This document shows, piece after piece, positions 10,915 through 19,811 of a stretch of 64,000 bases of DNA; the stretch's first letter is position 1; the number at the start of each line of letters is the position of its first letter. Below the pieces are notes generated by a model that had not been told where the DNA came from, searched no databases, and saw nothing but the letters and a program-made list of their open reading frames with translations. A program made the position numbers and the translations under genes. The DNA comes from an uncultured Parasphingopyxis sp. (GTDB lineage Bacteria > Pseudomonadota > Alphaproteobacteria > Sphingomonadales > Sphingomonadaceae). The stretch covers positions 124,001 through 188,000 of the forward strand of contig CAMYKP010000009.1 of NCBI GenBank assembly GCA_947259005.1, written 5' to 3'.

Positions 10915-11127
10915 CTTGGCCCTACTCCGCTATGCCTCACTGCTATACTGTATTACATGAATATAACACAAGGCTCAAGCCGGAAGTGAATCTGCGGTTC
11001 GTTTACGTTTTATTGCAGTGCAAAATCAAGGTAAACTGCCGTAGGGATTCGACCGTTCATCGAAGCGAAACCAACAATCTGCTCCGATTGGGAGAGGAAA
11101 TCTCTGCATGTGCATTTTGGGAGTAAG

Positions 11128-11856
11128 ATGATGATGAGAAATATGGTCTTCGCATTGGCGGTTGCCTGTTCAACGATGTCGATCGCTTCTGCTGCTGGCG
11201 CCCAGCTTGCGACTCCGGTCCCCGTACTGGAAGGCACCCGACTCGATATCGTTGCGACCGGTGAGTCGCGCCAGGTGCCCGATATCGCCGTGATCAACGC
11301 TGGTGTCGTGACCGAAGCGCCCTCGGCCTCAGCTGCACTCGCCGACAATAATCGCCGGATGCAGGCGGTATTCCGGGCACTGGATGCTGCCGGAATCGAG
11401 GAGCGCGATATCCAGACCGCGTCGATCAACCTGAATGCGCGCTATGATTATTCGGAACGGAGCGAACCGCGGCTGCTGGGATATACGGCCTCGAACCAGC
11501 TGACCGTTCGCTTTCGCGAAATTGCACGGGCAGGGGCGATCATCGATGCTCTGGTCGCGCAGGGCGTAAACCAGATCAACGGACCAAGCCTGCAGATCGA
11601 TGCGCCCGAAGCGGCGTTGGACGAGGCGCGGCGTGATGCGATCGCCAAGGCGCGGCAGCGCGCCGAACTCTATGCGGTTGCGGCAGGCATGCGGGTCGTC
11701 CGGATTGTGGCCATCAGCGAAGCCGGCGCAGATCGCCCGCCGATAGCGATGGCCGGGCGCGCAATGTTGGAGGCTGACCAGTCAGCATCGCTGCAAATCG
11801 CCGCAGGCGAGCAACGGCTGACGGCAAATGTTTCGGTGACTTTCGAACTTCAGTAA
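11128..11856 (+). CDS. SIMPL (DUF541) domain periplasmic protein
   Basis: Signal peptide; LDIVATGESRQVPDIAVINAGVVTEAPSASAALADNNRRMQAVFRALDAAGIEERDIQTASINLNARYDYSE, canonical SIMPL domain. Start at ATG 11128 preceded by GGGAG. Confidence 0.9.
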   Translation: MMMRNMVFALAVACSTMSIASAAGAQLATPVPVLEGTRLDIVATGESRQVPDIAVINAGVVTEAPSASAALADNNRRMQAVFRALDAAGIEERDIQTASINLNARYDYSERSEPRLLGYTASNQLTVRFREIARAGAIIDALVAQGVNQINGPSLQIDAPEAALDEARRDAIAKARQRAELYAVAAGMRVVRIVAISEAGADRPPIAMAGRAMLEADQSASLQIAAGEQRLTANVSVTFELQ

Positions 11857-11875
11857 CACGGGTTGAACGGCAATG

Positions 11876-11908
11876 AAAAAGGGCCGCGCGATCCTGTCGC
11901 GCGGCCCC
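11876..11908 (-). terminator. rho-independent terminator (perfect 11-bp stem)
   Basis: GGGCCGCGCGA-TCCTG-TCGCGCGGCCC flanked by AAAAA on the plus strand, giving a U-tract for the minus-strand gene at 11933-12211. Confidence 0.75.
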
Positions 11909-11932
11909 GATTATATCCGTCTGTTTCGGTGG

Positions 11933-12211
11933 CTACCGGACGCGCCCGCGCTGAATCAGGTTCATGATTGCCAGAAGGATAATTGCGCCGCCAAAGGCGA
12001 CCAGCAATGTTTCGATGTTGAACGCATTGTCGCGCAGCCGCTCCGATGCGCCGCCTGCCACCAGCCCATAGGCAAACCGGCCGAGGATGGAGCCGACACA
12101 GCCGACCACGATATTCCAGAAAATGCCCATTGAGGCATCGCGGTTCATGACAAGGCTTGCCAGCCAACCAATTACGCCGCCCACGGCCAGTGCAATAATC
12201 CAACCCCACAT
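11933..12211 (-). CDS. GlsB/YeaQ/YmgE family stress-response membrane protein
   Basis: MWGWIIALAVGGVIGWLASLVMNRDASMGIFWNIVVGCVGSILGRFAYGLV, transglycosylase-associated family. Confidence 0.9.
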   Translation of the reverse strand: MWGWIIALAVGGVIGWLASLVMNRDASMGIFWNIVVGCVGSILGRFAYGLVAGGASERLRDNAFNIETLLVAFGGAIILLAIMNLIQRGRVR

Positions 12212-12310
12212 AGTGTCTCTCCCTGTATTGCTACCCGCGCGGCCGCACCATTATCTGGATGGCGTCACGAATCGACCGTGCAATGGAGAGAGCCTAGTCG
12301 CATCGGCCTC

Positions 12311-12355
12311 AAAAACAAATTCCCCGGTCGCCGACGGAGGTGGCGACCGGGGAAT
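12311..12355 (-). terminator. rho-independent terminator downstream of sciP (perfect 14-bp stem)
   Basis: ATTCCCCGGTCGCC (12319-12332) and GGCGACCGGGGAAT (12342-12355); minus-strand 3' flank is TTTGTTTTT. Confidence 0.8.
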
Positions 12356-12411
12356 CCGTTGCTCGCTGGCGGCCGCTGATCGGCCGTGCGACAAATCCGA
12401 TTAGTTCAGAT

Positions 12412-12711
12412 CTAGTATTTCTGCTGGCGCTCGTAGAGCGACTTGTAATGCTGGATCCGCGTAACGCGCAGTCCGGGCATGCCCGACCGATCGATGGCGC
12501 GTTGCCAGCTGGCAAACTCCTCAACCGTCAGGTCATAGCGTTCGCACGCTTCATCGACTGTCAGCAGCCCGCCATTAACGGCAGCCACGACCTCGGCCTT
12601 GCGGCGCACGACCCAGCGGCGGGTCGAAGGCGGCGGAAGGGAGTCAAGCGTGAGCGGCTCTCCCAAGGGGCCGATGACTTGTGCCGGACGTATCTTTTGG
12701 TTCTCGATCAT
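12412..12711 (-). CDS. sciP: CtrA inhibitor SciP (DUF1153 family)
   Basis: MIENQKIRPAQVIGPLGEPLTLDSLPPPSTRRWVVRRKAEVVAAVNGGLLTVDEACERYDLTVEEFASWQRAIDRSGMPGLRVTRIQHYK; start set to the Met at 12711. Confidence 0.9.
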   Translation of the reverse strand: MIENQKIRPAQVIGPLGEPLTLDSLPPPSTRRWVVRRKAEVVAAVNGGLLTVDEACERYDLTVEEFASWQRAIDRSGMPGLRVTRIQHYKSLYERQQKY

Positions 12712-13292
12712 TATTTCCTCAATGGGATCATGCGATCCTTGCTTGGTCGTCAGCATTACGATGAACACCTTGTAAGCAAAACTCGTTGAAAAAAGGCTGA
12801 AATGCCAAGGTAAACAGGCACTTTACCAACCTTTCTTACTGGTTACCGGGATGTGCGAAATTGGCACTGCGGGATTGAAACAACCCTTTAGTGCCTGCCC
12901 CTGCCCCAAGACGTTCATACCTTCGGTGCCTGGTCGCGGTGCGAACACCGAGATCAAAGCCTCCGTTGCAACCATCTGGCTAGCGCCCCCCATTGCAAGG
13001 CGCGTTGCAAGCCTGCCCGTTGGCTGCGCAGCCTGCGCTGCGGCCAAAAAGGCGATGAGTGCGTGAAAGTGCGGCTTGATGTTGCCGGCCGCATCCATTC
13101 GGTTGCCAAAGGAAGTAAACGTCATGTCCATGAAGCAGGGTAATAGGGACGAAGGTTGAAAACGTGGTAAAGGCGTTGGCAACGCTTTGGTCACGATTTG
13201 CGGCGCGATATTCGGGCTCATGGTTACTCAAGCGGTAATGCGCGGCGGATTGCCCTTTGCGCCCGGCGCTACGAAACACTAAATGGCCCTCT

Positions 13293-14405
13293 ATGATGAA
13301 CGCAGAATTCGATCTTGATCGTCCGGCGGGTGAATGCCGTATCGTTGTCGCCATGTCCGGCGGCGTCGATTCATCGGTTGTCGCCGCGCTCGCTGCGAAG
13401 ACCGGTGCCGAGGTGATCGGCATCACGTTGCAGCTCTATGATCATGGTGAGGCTACCGGCCGTACCGGCAGCTGCTGCGCCGGTCAGGATATCCGCGATG
13501 CACGGGCCGTCGCCGAAAAACTCGGCATCGCCCATTATGTATTCGACTATGAAAGCCGGTTCCGGGAATCGGTGATCGACGATTTTGCCGACGAATATAT
13601 GGCGGGCCGGACGCCCATCCCGTGCATCCGCTGCAACCAGAGCGTGAAGTTCAAGGACCTGCTGGACATGGCCCGCGACTTGGGCGCCGATTGCCTCGCG
13701 ACCGGCCATTATGTGCGCCGCGTGATGGGTGAGGGCGGAGCCGAGCTGCACCGCGCGCTCGATCCGGCACGCGACCAGAGCTATTTTCTTTTCGCGACGA
13801 CGAAGGACCAGCTCGATTATCTGCGCTTTCCGCTGGGCGGGATGCCCAAGGCCGAGGTTCGCGAGATTGCCAAAGAGCTAGGCCTTGGTGTGGCGCTAAA
13901 GCCCGACAGCCAGGACATCTGTTTCGTGCCCGATGGCGATTATGCCAAGATCGTGAAGAAGGTCCGCCCCGAGGCCGGGGAGGGCGGCGAGATCGTGACC
14001 CGGTCCGGTGAGGTGCTCGGTGAGCATAAGGGCCTGATCCACTATACGGTCGGCCAGCGCCGGGGGCTCGAGATTGGTGGCCAGCCCGAGCCGCTTTATG
14101 TTGTCAGGCTGGAGCCCGAAACGCGGCGTGTCGTGGTGGGGCCGAAATCTGCACTGGCGATCAGCGCAGCGCGGATCGAGGATCTGAACTGGCTTGGCGA
14201 GAGTTTCGAGGGCGGGATGACGGCCAAGGTCCGCTCGCTGTCCAAGCCTGCACCGGCGCGTTTCGACGGTGAGACAGTGGTTTTCGATACGCCCGAATTC
14301 GGCGTGGCTCCGGGCCAGGCCGCAGTTCTCTATGCAGGCGACCGCGTCATGGGCGGAGGCTGGATCGCCGAGACGGAAGCGGCGGAAGAAGCACTGGCTG
14401 CGTAA
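13293..14405 (+). CDS. mnmA: tRNA-specific 2-thiouridylase
   Basis: [36 protein letters not shown]...[18 protein letters not shown]...[20 protein letters not shown]. Confidence 0.97.
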   Translation: MMNAEFDLDRPAGECRIVVAMSGGVDSSVVAALAAKTGAEVIGITLQLYDHGEATGRTGSCCAGQDIRDARAVAEKLGIAHYVFDYESRFRESVIDDFADEYMAGRTPIPCIRCNQSVKFKDLLDMARDLGADCLATGHYVRRVMGEGGAELHRALDPARDQSYFLFATTKDQLDYLRFPLGGMPKAEVREIAKELGLGVALKPDSQDICFVPDGDYAKIVKKVRPEAGEGGEIVTRSGEVLGEHKGLIHYTVGQRRGLEIGGQPEPLYVVRLEPETRRVVVGPKSALAISAARIEDLNWLGESFEGGMTAKVRSLSKPAPARFDGETVVFDTPEFGVAPGQAAVLYAGDRVMGGGWIAETEAAEEALAA

Positions 14406-14408
14406 ATC

Positions 14409-15239
14409 CTAACGGCGGCGAACGTCGTAATCGAAACGGATTCTGACCCAGGCGCCGACTTGGGGTGTTCCGCCAATCCGGGGCGGGCGCACACGAAATT
14501 GCCATGTTGCGGCAAGCAGCGATCGTCCGATGTTCGATCCACGGGGATATTCGGTGATTAGCTGGCAATTATCGACTCGATATTCTGGCATTGTCTGACA
14601 GATGATCAGGGCCCAGCCCGGCCCCTGGGCCGTATCCAGATAGCCATCCAGTTCATCGGGGCGAGGTTCGTAATACCAGGACGCGGCATAAAGCGGCTCG
14701 CCGTTCGGGCCGGAGCCTTCGACCCGTTGTGAGTCTCCGCTCCCACGCCGTGCGCGTGGTGCTGGCGGGCCCATCACCTCTCCATTCGCCGGTGCCGGCG
14801 GTGCCGGGCGGGTGGGCATGTCGGCGATATCCGGCGGGGCCGCTTGCTGGCGCGTGAACGGGAGCAACGGCGGGGGAACGCGGGCAGCCGGTGTGTCATC
14901 CGGTCTTGTGGTTTCCGGCTCGGCTACTGGCTCGGGCGGGCTGGCCTGTTCGGGGTCTTGTGCGCCGGCCTCTGCAGGTACCGGCGTCTGCTCTCCGGCG
15001 GGGGCGAGGGTAAAGGTAGACATCGGAACGACCTCTCGCTCCTCCTCCGCGTTCGACTGATTGAGGGTGAGCAGCAGGATCAGCAACAGCGCCTCTATGA
15101 GGACCACAAACAGCGCCGCGCCCGCCCGCCGGCCAAGCGTTTCGCGAATCCGTTCAGACAGGAGGCTGGATGGGGCGGGGGTCGACTGCAAGAAAAGGCT
15201 CCAGCGCTGCGCGTCATCTGCAAGCGCAGCTAGGGTCAA
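14409..15239 (-). CDS. proline-rich single-TM protein with TonB-like layout (uncharacterised)
   Basis: N-terminal TM (AGAALFVVLIEALLLILLLTL), Pro/Ala/Glu-rich spacer, then a globular ~110-aa C-terminal region (EPLYAASWYYEPRPDELDGYL...QVGAWVRIRFDYDVRRR). Confidence 0.6.
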   Translation of the reverse strand: MTLAALADDAQRWSLFLQSTPAPSSLLSERIRETLGRRAGAALFVVLIEALLLILLLTLNQSNAEEEREVVPMSTFTLAPAGEQTPVPAEAGAQDPEQASPPEPVAEPETTRPDDTPAARVPPPLLPFTRQQAAPPDIADMPTRPAPPAPANGEVMGPPAPRARRGSGDSQRVEGSGPNGEPLYAASWYYEPRPDELDGYLDTAQGPGWALIICQTMPEYRVDNCQLITEYPRGSNIGRSLLAATWQFRVRPPRIGGTPQVGAWVRIRFDYDVRRR

Positions 15240-15345
15240 TAATGATGGGTCGCTATCGGGGCAGGTGGCGGTTAGTCGATGAATGCTGGCTTACGATATG
15301 TTCGCGGCGTCGTTTGAATCTGGTGGCGGGCAAAATTCTGCCCTT

Positions 15346-15678
15346 CTAGCCGTCGTCGCCCGGCAATGGCTCGAGTATGCAGCCCAGCCCCTCGCGGAAT
15401 TGCGCCGAGCGGCTGGCGAGCAGGGGGACGCTGGCGGTGATCCGCTTATTCTCTTCATCCTCCGACATCGAGATCATCTCCATACCGGGTTCGTAATCAT
15501 TGTAGCAGCTCTGCATGTCGCGCCCGCCAATATAGCGGCAGGAACAGATGACATGCGCACCGTAACCCACGCCGAGTTCGACGGTCGGCTTCATGCGCAT
15601 CGCATAGACCACGGCAGCAACCAGCAGGATGAGCAGCAGGATAATCGTGCCGGTGAGAAAAGGGCGCTTCACTTTCAT
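15346..15678 (-). CDS. small membrane-anchored protein resembling the N-terminal domain of fused serine hydrolases
   Basis: 110 aa: N-terminal TM then GYGAHVICSCRYIGGRDMQSCYNDY...RSAQFREGLGCILEPLPGDDG. The 500-aa ORF-track entry is an antisense read-through; ATG at 15678 is the likely start. Confidence 0.65.
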   Translation of the reverse strand: MKVKRPFLTGTIILLLILLVAAVVYAMRMKPTVELGVGYGAHVICSCRYIGGRDMQSCYNDYEPGMEMISMSEDEENKRITASVPLLASRSAQFREGLGCILEPLPGDDG

Positions 15679-15702
15679 GACGTCCAGACGTAGCCTGATG
15701 CG

Positions 15703-16830
15703 ATGATGAAGCAAAGATGGATTATCCCGCTCGCTCCGGCCCTGGCGTTGTTCGCCAGCGCTGCAGCACCGGTCCTTGACCTGGATGGGGCGGAGGGTGA
15801 CGCCATCGCAGCAGATGCACCGGCCATCGCCCGCGCCGATCTCGCACCGCTTGTCGATGCGCTGTTCACGGAAGAGGGCGTAGGCGAAACCCGCGTCGTC
15901 CTCATTCTGCACAATGGCGAAGTGATCGCGGAGCGCTATGCGCCCGGCTATTCGGCGGACATGCGCTACATCTCCTGGTCGATGGCGAAGACGGTGACCG
16001 CGATGCTGGTCGGCTTTCTCGTCGATGATGGCGTCCTGCAACTCGATGCGCCGGCACCGGTGCCCGAATGGCAGGGCGAGAATGATGCCCGGCGCAATAT
16101 TACCCTGCGCCACCTCCTCCATATGGCGTCCGGCCTCGATCATACCGAGGTCAATGATCCGATCTGGGATTCCGACACCAACCGGATGCTGTTCTCGACC
16201 GAAACCGACGATATGGCGGCCTATGCCGTTTCCCGGCCGCTCGAAGCCAATCCGGGCGATAAATATGAGTATAGCAGCGCAACCACCGTTATCCTTGCGC
16301 GGATCATCGCCGACCGGCTGACGGATTCGGATGACCCGGGCGAACGGGCCGCGGCCTATCGCCGCTTCGCCGAACAGCGGCTGCTTGGCCCTGCGCAGAT
16401 ATCGAGTGTCTTTTTCGAATTCGATGCGCGCGGAACGCAAATCGGCGGCAGCCTGATCCATGCGACGGCGCGGGACTGGGCAGCGCTTGGCGAAGTCATG
16501 CGCACGGGGCAGGGGCCGGACGGAACGCAGATCATCTCCCCCGAATGGCGCGAATTCATGCTGACGCCATCGCCGCGCAACGGCGAATATGGCGGACAGA
16601 CATGGCTGAACCGGCCGGGCGGCGTTTATGACACCCCGGTCCTGTTTCCGGACCGGGCGCCCAACACGCTGTTCGCCTTTAACGGCCATCTTGGCCAATA
16701 TGTGATGGTGTCGCCCGAACAGGGGCTGACCGTCGTCCGGCTGGGCAACACGCCCGATGGTGAATTGCGCGAAGCGGTTGTTATGCGGCTCGCCCGGATA
16801 TTCGAAGCCTTTGGGTCGGAATCCGGCTGA
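15703..16830 (+). CDS. serine hydrolase, beta-lactamase class C / 6-aminohexanoate-dimer-hydrolase-like
   Basis: SxxK motif SMAK (YISWSMAKTVTAMLVGFL), YSS motif (YEYSSATTVILARI), LRHLLHMASGLDHTE. Confidence 0.9.
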   Translation: MMKQRWIIPLAPALALFASAAAPVLDLDGAEGDAIAADAPAIARADLAPLVDALFTEEGVGETRVVLILHNGEVIAERYAPGYSADMRYISWSMAKTVTAMLVGFLVDDGVLQLDAPAPVPEWQGENDARRNITLRHLLHMASGLDHTEVNDPIWDSDTNRMLFSTETDDMAAYAVSRPLEANPGDKYEYSSATTVILARIIADRLTDSDDPGERAAAYRRFAEQRLLGPAQISSVFFEFDARGTQIGGSLIHATARDWAALGEVMRTGQGPDGTQIISPEWREFMLTPSPRNGEYGGQTWLNRPGGVYDTPVLFPDRAPNTLFAFNGHLGQYVMVSPEQGLTVVRLGNTPDGELREAVVMRLARIFEAFGSESG

Positions 16831-16971
16831 CCCTGTGCTCCAGATCATAATTGCGGCCTGGCGATCATGGCATCACAGCCTCATATCGCGGGTCGAAATC
16901 GCTTTGTCGTTGTTCAGCCCCGCTTCACCGCAGGCCCGCTAGCTGTTAGGCGGGTCGGCGAATTGGGGAAG

Positions 16972-18930
16972 ATGATGACTATGAAATCGAAGATGCTCGC
17001 CGGTCTGGGTGTCGCTTTGGCGGCACTCGCTGTTTCGCAGCCTGTGCAGGGCCAGTCTCAGAACGGCGCCCTGTCGGTTGGCCGAACCTTTGAGGGCGAG
17101 CTATCGTCCGGCGACCAGGTTTCGGGCGGCAAGCAGCAATTTTATGACGATTGGAGCATTCGCGGCTCGGCTGGCGATCATGTGTCCATCATCATGGAAT
17201 CTGATGCGTTTGACACCCAGCTCCAGGCCCGCCTCCCTGATGGCACGACGCTCGTCAACGACGATAACCACTGGGTGCCGGAAACCACAAACAGCCGGAT
17301 AGATGTCATCGTCCCGGCCAGCGGTTCCATTTCCGTCCGCGCTCAGGCGTTCCGCGAAGCCCAGACGGGCGCCTATACGATACGTCTCGTCCCGACCGAA
17401 ACGCTTCAGGCCGCCGCAGTAACTTCAACGCCTCCGCAAATGATCACGATCGGGCAGTCGCGCGAAGGTGCGCTGTCTTCGGATGGGGATAGCCAGGTCG
17501 CGGGCCGCTATACGGATCGCTACGAATTCAGCGGCACGCGCGGCCAGCGCATCGATCTGAACGTATCGGGTGATTTTGACACGATGCTGACATTGTCGGG
17601 GCCGGGTAATTATTCGGTTCGCAATGACGACGACACGACCGCCGGTGAGCCGACGCTGGACAGCCGCATACTTGCGACCCTGCCAGCCGATGGCCGCTAT
17701 GTGATTGCCGTCACCAGCTATGGCCGCGGCGATACTGGAGACTATGCGCTGGTGACGGGTTTGAACCGGACCCAGATCGCAGACACCGAATTCATCGGTG
17801 CCGACGCGACTCCTCTGGCCTTTGGCCGGACGCTGACGAGCGAACTCGGCAAGGATGACGACACGCTTGGTACCGGCGAATATCTGGAGCGCTACAGCTT
17901 TACCGGCCGTCGCGGCCAGCCGGTCACTGTCGATCTGAGTTCGGACGATTTCGACACATATCTGATATTGCGGACTCCATCGGGCGAACAGATCGACATC
18001 GACGACACAGGCGAATCCCTTAACAGCCGCTTCGAGCGGGTGCTGGAAGAAGACGGTATCTATACAATCGTCGCGACCTCCTATGCCCCGGCTGCAACCG
18101 GCAGCTTCCAGCTCGCGTTGAGCGAGGGCACGACGCGAATTCCGGCCAATGCCCAGCAGCGGCAGGTGTTCGCGATTTCGGTCGGGATTGCCGATTATGG
18201 CGGAAATACTTCCGACCTCACCTATACCGATACCGATGCGGCGAAACTCTATCAGAAGTTCGAAGAGCTCGGCATGTTGCGGCAAGAGAGCATCCTGCTC
18301 ACCAACCAGGAAGCAACACTGCCCGAATTCCGCCGGGCATTCCAGCGGGTTGCAGCCCAGGCCGGTCCGGACGATATCTTCCTCTTCTTCTATTCGGGCC
18401 ATGGCAGCCAGATTGACGACCCGAATGATCGCGGCGAGCTGGACGGGCGCGACGAAACGCTTGTCTTTGCCGATGGCGAGGAACTGACCGACGACGATCT
18501 CGCGACCATGTTTGCCGATGTCCGCGCCGGAACGACAATGATTGTGCTCGATGCCTGTTTCTCGGGCGGGTTCGAGCGCGATCTGATTACCCGGCCCAAC
18601 ATGATGGGGCTGTTCAGCTCGGAAGAGGATCTGACCAGCCTTGTCGCGTCGGAATTCAACGCAGGCGGCTATCTCTCGCGTTTCTTCTCGGATGGCGTGG
18701 GTGGTCAGGCCGATGACAATGCCGATGGCAACATCACGGCCGGCGAACTGGTTTCCTATCTCCGCTACCGCTTCCGCGAACAGTGCGACGGACGCAACTG
18801 CATCGAAGCCGAAACCGGCGACGCCCAGCGCAACCATCAGGAACTGGTTGTCCAGCGCGGCAGTGTCGAGGTCGACGATATCCTCGTCACCTTGCCCGAA
18901 CAGTTCGGCGTGGTGAGAGGCGGGGACTAA
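16972..18930 (+). CDS. secreted caspase-family (metacaspase-like) peptidase with three PPC-like repeats and EF-hand-like loop
   Basis: Signal peptide; three ~110-aa repeats (FEGELSSGD...; REGALSSDGD...; LTSELGKDD...); caspase p20-like YSGHGSQ (His codon 18400-18402) and VLDACFSGGF (Cys codon 18556-18558); DDNADGNITAGE. Confidence 0.9.
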   Translation: MMTMKSKMLAGLGVALAALAVSQPVQGQSQNGALSVGRTFEGELSSGDQVSGGKQQFYDDWSIRGSAGDHVSIIMESDAFDTQLQARLPDGTTLVNDDNHWVPETTNSRIDVIVPASGSISVRAQAFREAQTGAYTIRLVPTETLQAAAVTSTPPQMITIGQSREGALSSDGDSQVAGRYTDRYEFSGTRGQRIDLNVSGDFDTMLTLSGPGNYSVRNDDDTTAGEPTLDSRILATLPADGRYVIAVTSYGRGDTGDYALVTGLNRTQIADTEFIGADATPLAFGRTLTSELGKDDDTLGTGEYLERYSFTGRRGQPVTVDLSSDDFDTYLILRTPSGEQIDIDDTGESLNSRFERVLEEDGIYTIVATSYAPAATGSFQLALSEGTTRIPANAQQRQVFAISVGIADYGGNTSDLTYTDTDAAKLYQKFEELGMLRQESILLTNQEATLPEFRRAFQRVAAQAGPDDIFLFFYSGHGSQIDDPNDRGELDGRDETLVFADGEELTDDDLATMFADVRAGTTMIVLDACFSGGFERDLITRPNMMGLFSSEEDLTSLVASEFNAGGYLSRFFSDGVGGQADDNADGNITAGELVSYLRYRFREQCDGRNCIEAETGDAQRNHQELVVQRGSVEVDDILVTLPEQFGVVRGGD

Positions 18931-18947
18931 GGAGCGGTACGCCCGGT

Positions 18948-19745
18948 CTAGGGGATAGTGAAGCTGCCTTGGACGACGGTAACGCAATCGCCGGTCAGGA
19001 TTGCACGATCACCGTCGAGCCTGCAGCTTAGATAACCGCCGCGCTTGCTTGCCTGATAGGCGGTGAAGCTGTCGCGCCCCAATCGCTTGGCCCAGAAAGG
19101 GGTCAGGACTGAATGGGCCGAACCAGTCACGCTATCCTCGTCCACACCGGCACCGGGCACGAACACCCGGCTGATGATATCGGTGTCCGTGCCGGGTGCG
19201 GTAACGGTGAAGCTATCGTCTCCGAGCGCGCCTAGCGCGCGGATATCAGGATCGAGATTGAGCACGTCGTCGGCGGTTTCATAGAGAAACACATTATAAT
19301 GGTCGGGATGGCGATAGGTGGCGACCGGTTTCTTGCCGAGCGCCGCTTCGGCTTCGGGCAAGTTTGCAAGCTCGGCCACGATTGCCGGCAGCGCCACCGC
19401 ATATTGGCTGCCTTCGCGCCAGACTTCCAATATGCCCGCCTTGCGCGTCTGGAAGCGCACCCGCTCAAGATCAGGATTCTCCGTCAGCAGGATATGACCG
19501 CTGGCTAAAGTCGCATGGCCGCAAAGCCGGATCTCGTCGGTCGGTGTGAACCAGCGCAGTTCATAATCGGCCTCGCCGCTTTGATCGGGCACGAAAAAGG
19601 CGGTTTCGGCAAAATTATTCTCTTCGCCGATTGCGCGTAGAAGCTCGTCGTCCGGCCAGCTTTCCAGTGGCATGACGGCGGCCTGGTTTCCGGTGAACGG
19701 CCGTTCGGCAAAAGCGTCGACATGATAGTAGGGCAGTTTCGGCAT
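18948..19745 (-). CDS. PhzF family phenazine biosynthesis-like isomerase
   Basis: MPKLPYYHVDAFAERPFTGNQAAVMPLESWPDDELLRAIGEENNFAETAFF...LCGHATLASGHIL, PhzF signature. Confidence 0.93.
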   Translation of the reverse strand: MPKLPYYHVDAFAERPFTGNQAAVMPLESWPDDELLRAIGEENNFAETAFFVPDQSGEADYELRWFTPTDEIRLCGHATLASGHILLTENPDLERVRFQTRKAGILEVWREGSQYAVALPAIVAELANLPEAEAALGKKPVATYRHPDHYNVFLYETADDVLNLDPDIRALGALGDDSFTVTAPGTDTDIISRVFVPGAGVDEDSVTGSAHSVLTPFWAKRLGRDSFTAYQASKRGGYLSCRLDGDRAILTGDCVTVVQGSFTIP

Positions 19746-19811
19746 GACATGCTCCTTCGCTTCGGACGGCTTTATCGCCGGAGCAGTGCTCGACGAAGCG
19801 CGATTATCTGA

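Noticed and set aside
9712-10989. 425-aa plus-strand ORF opposite the efflux adaptor
   Set aside because: Antisense to a clear membrane-fusion-protein gene; no signature.
11040-11060. Possible tRNA T-loop-like string (GGATTCGACC) upstream of the SIMPL gene
   Set aside because: No acceptor, D-arm or anticodon structure could be assembled around it.
12823-13221. 132-aa minus-strand ORF between sciP and mnmA
   Set aside because: No recognisable domain, signal or convincing ribosome site; kept only as part of the unexplained-gap finding.
15679-16848. N-terminal 390 aa of the ORF 15346..16848 (minus)
   Set aside because: This part is antisense to the serine hydrolase; only the last 110 codons (15346-15678) look like a real gene.
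17425-18987. 520-aa minus-strand ORF opposite the metacaspase gene
   Set aside because: Antisense shadow of a well-supported CDS; no domain signature.
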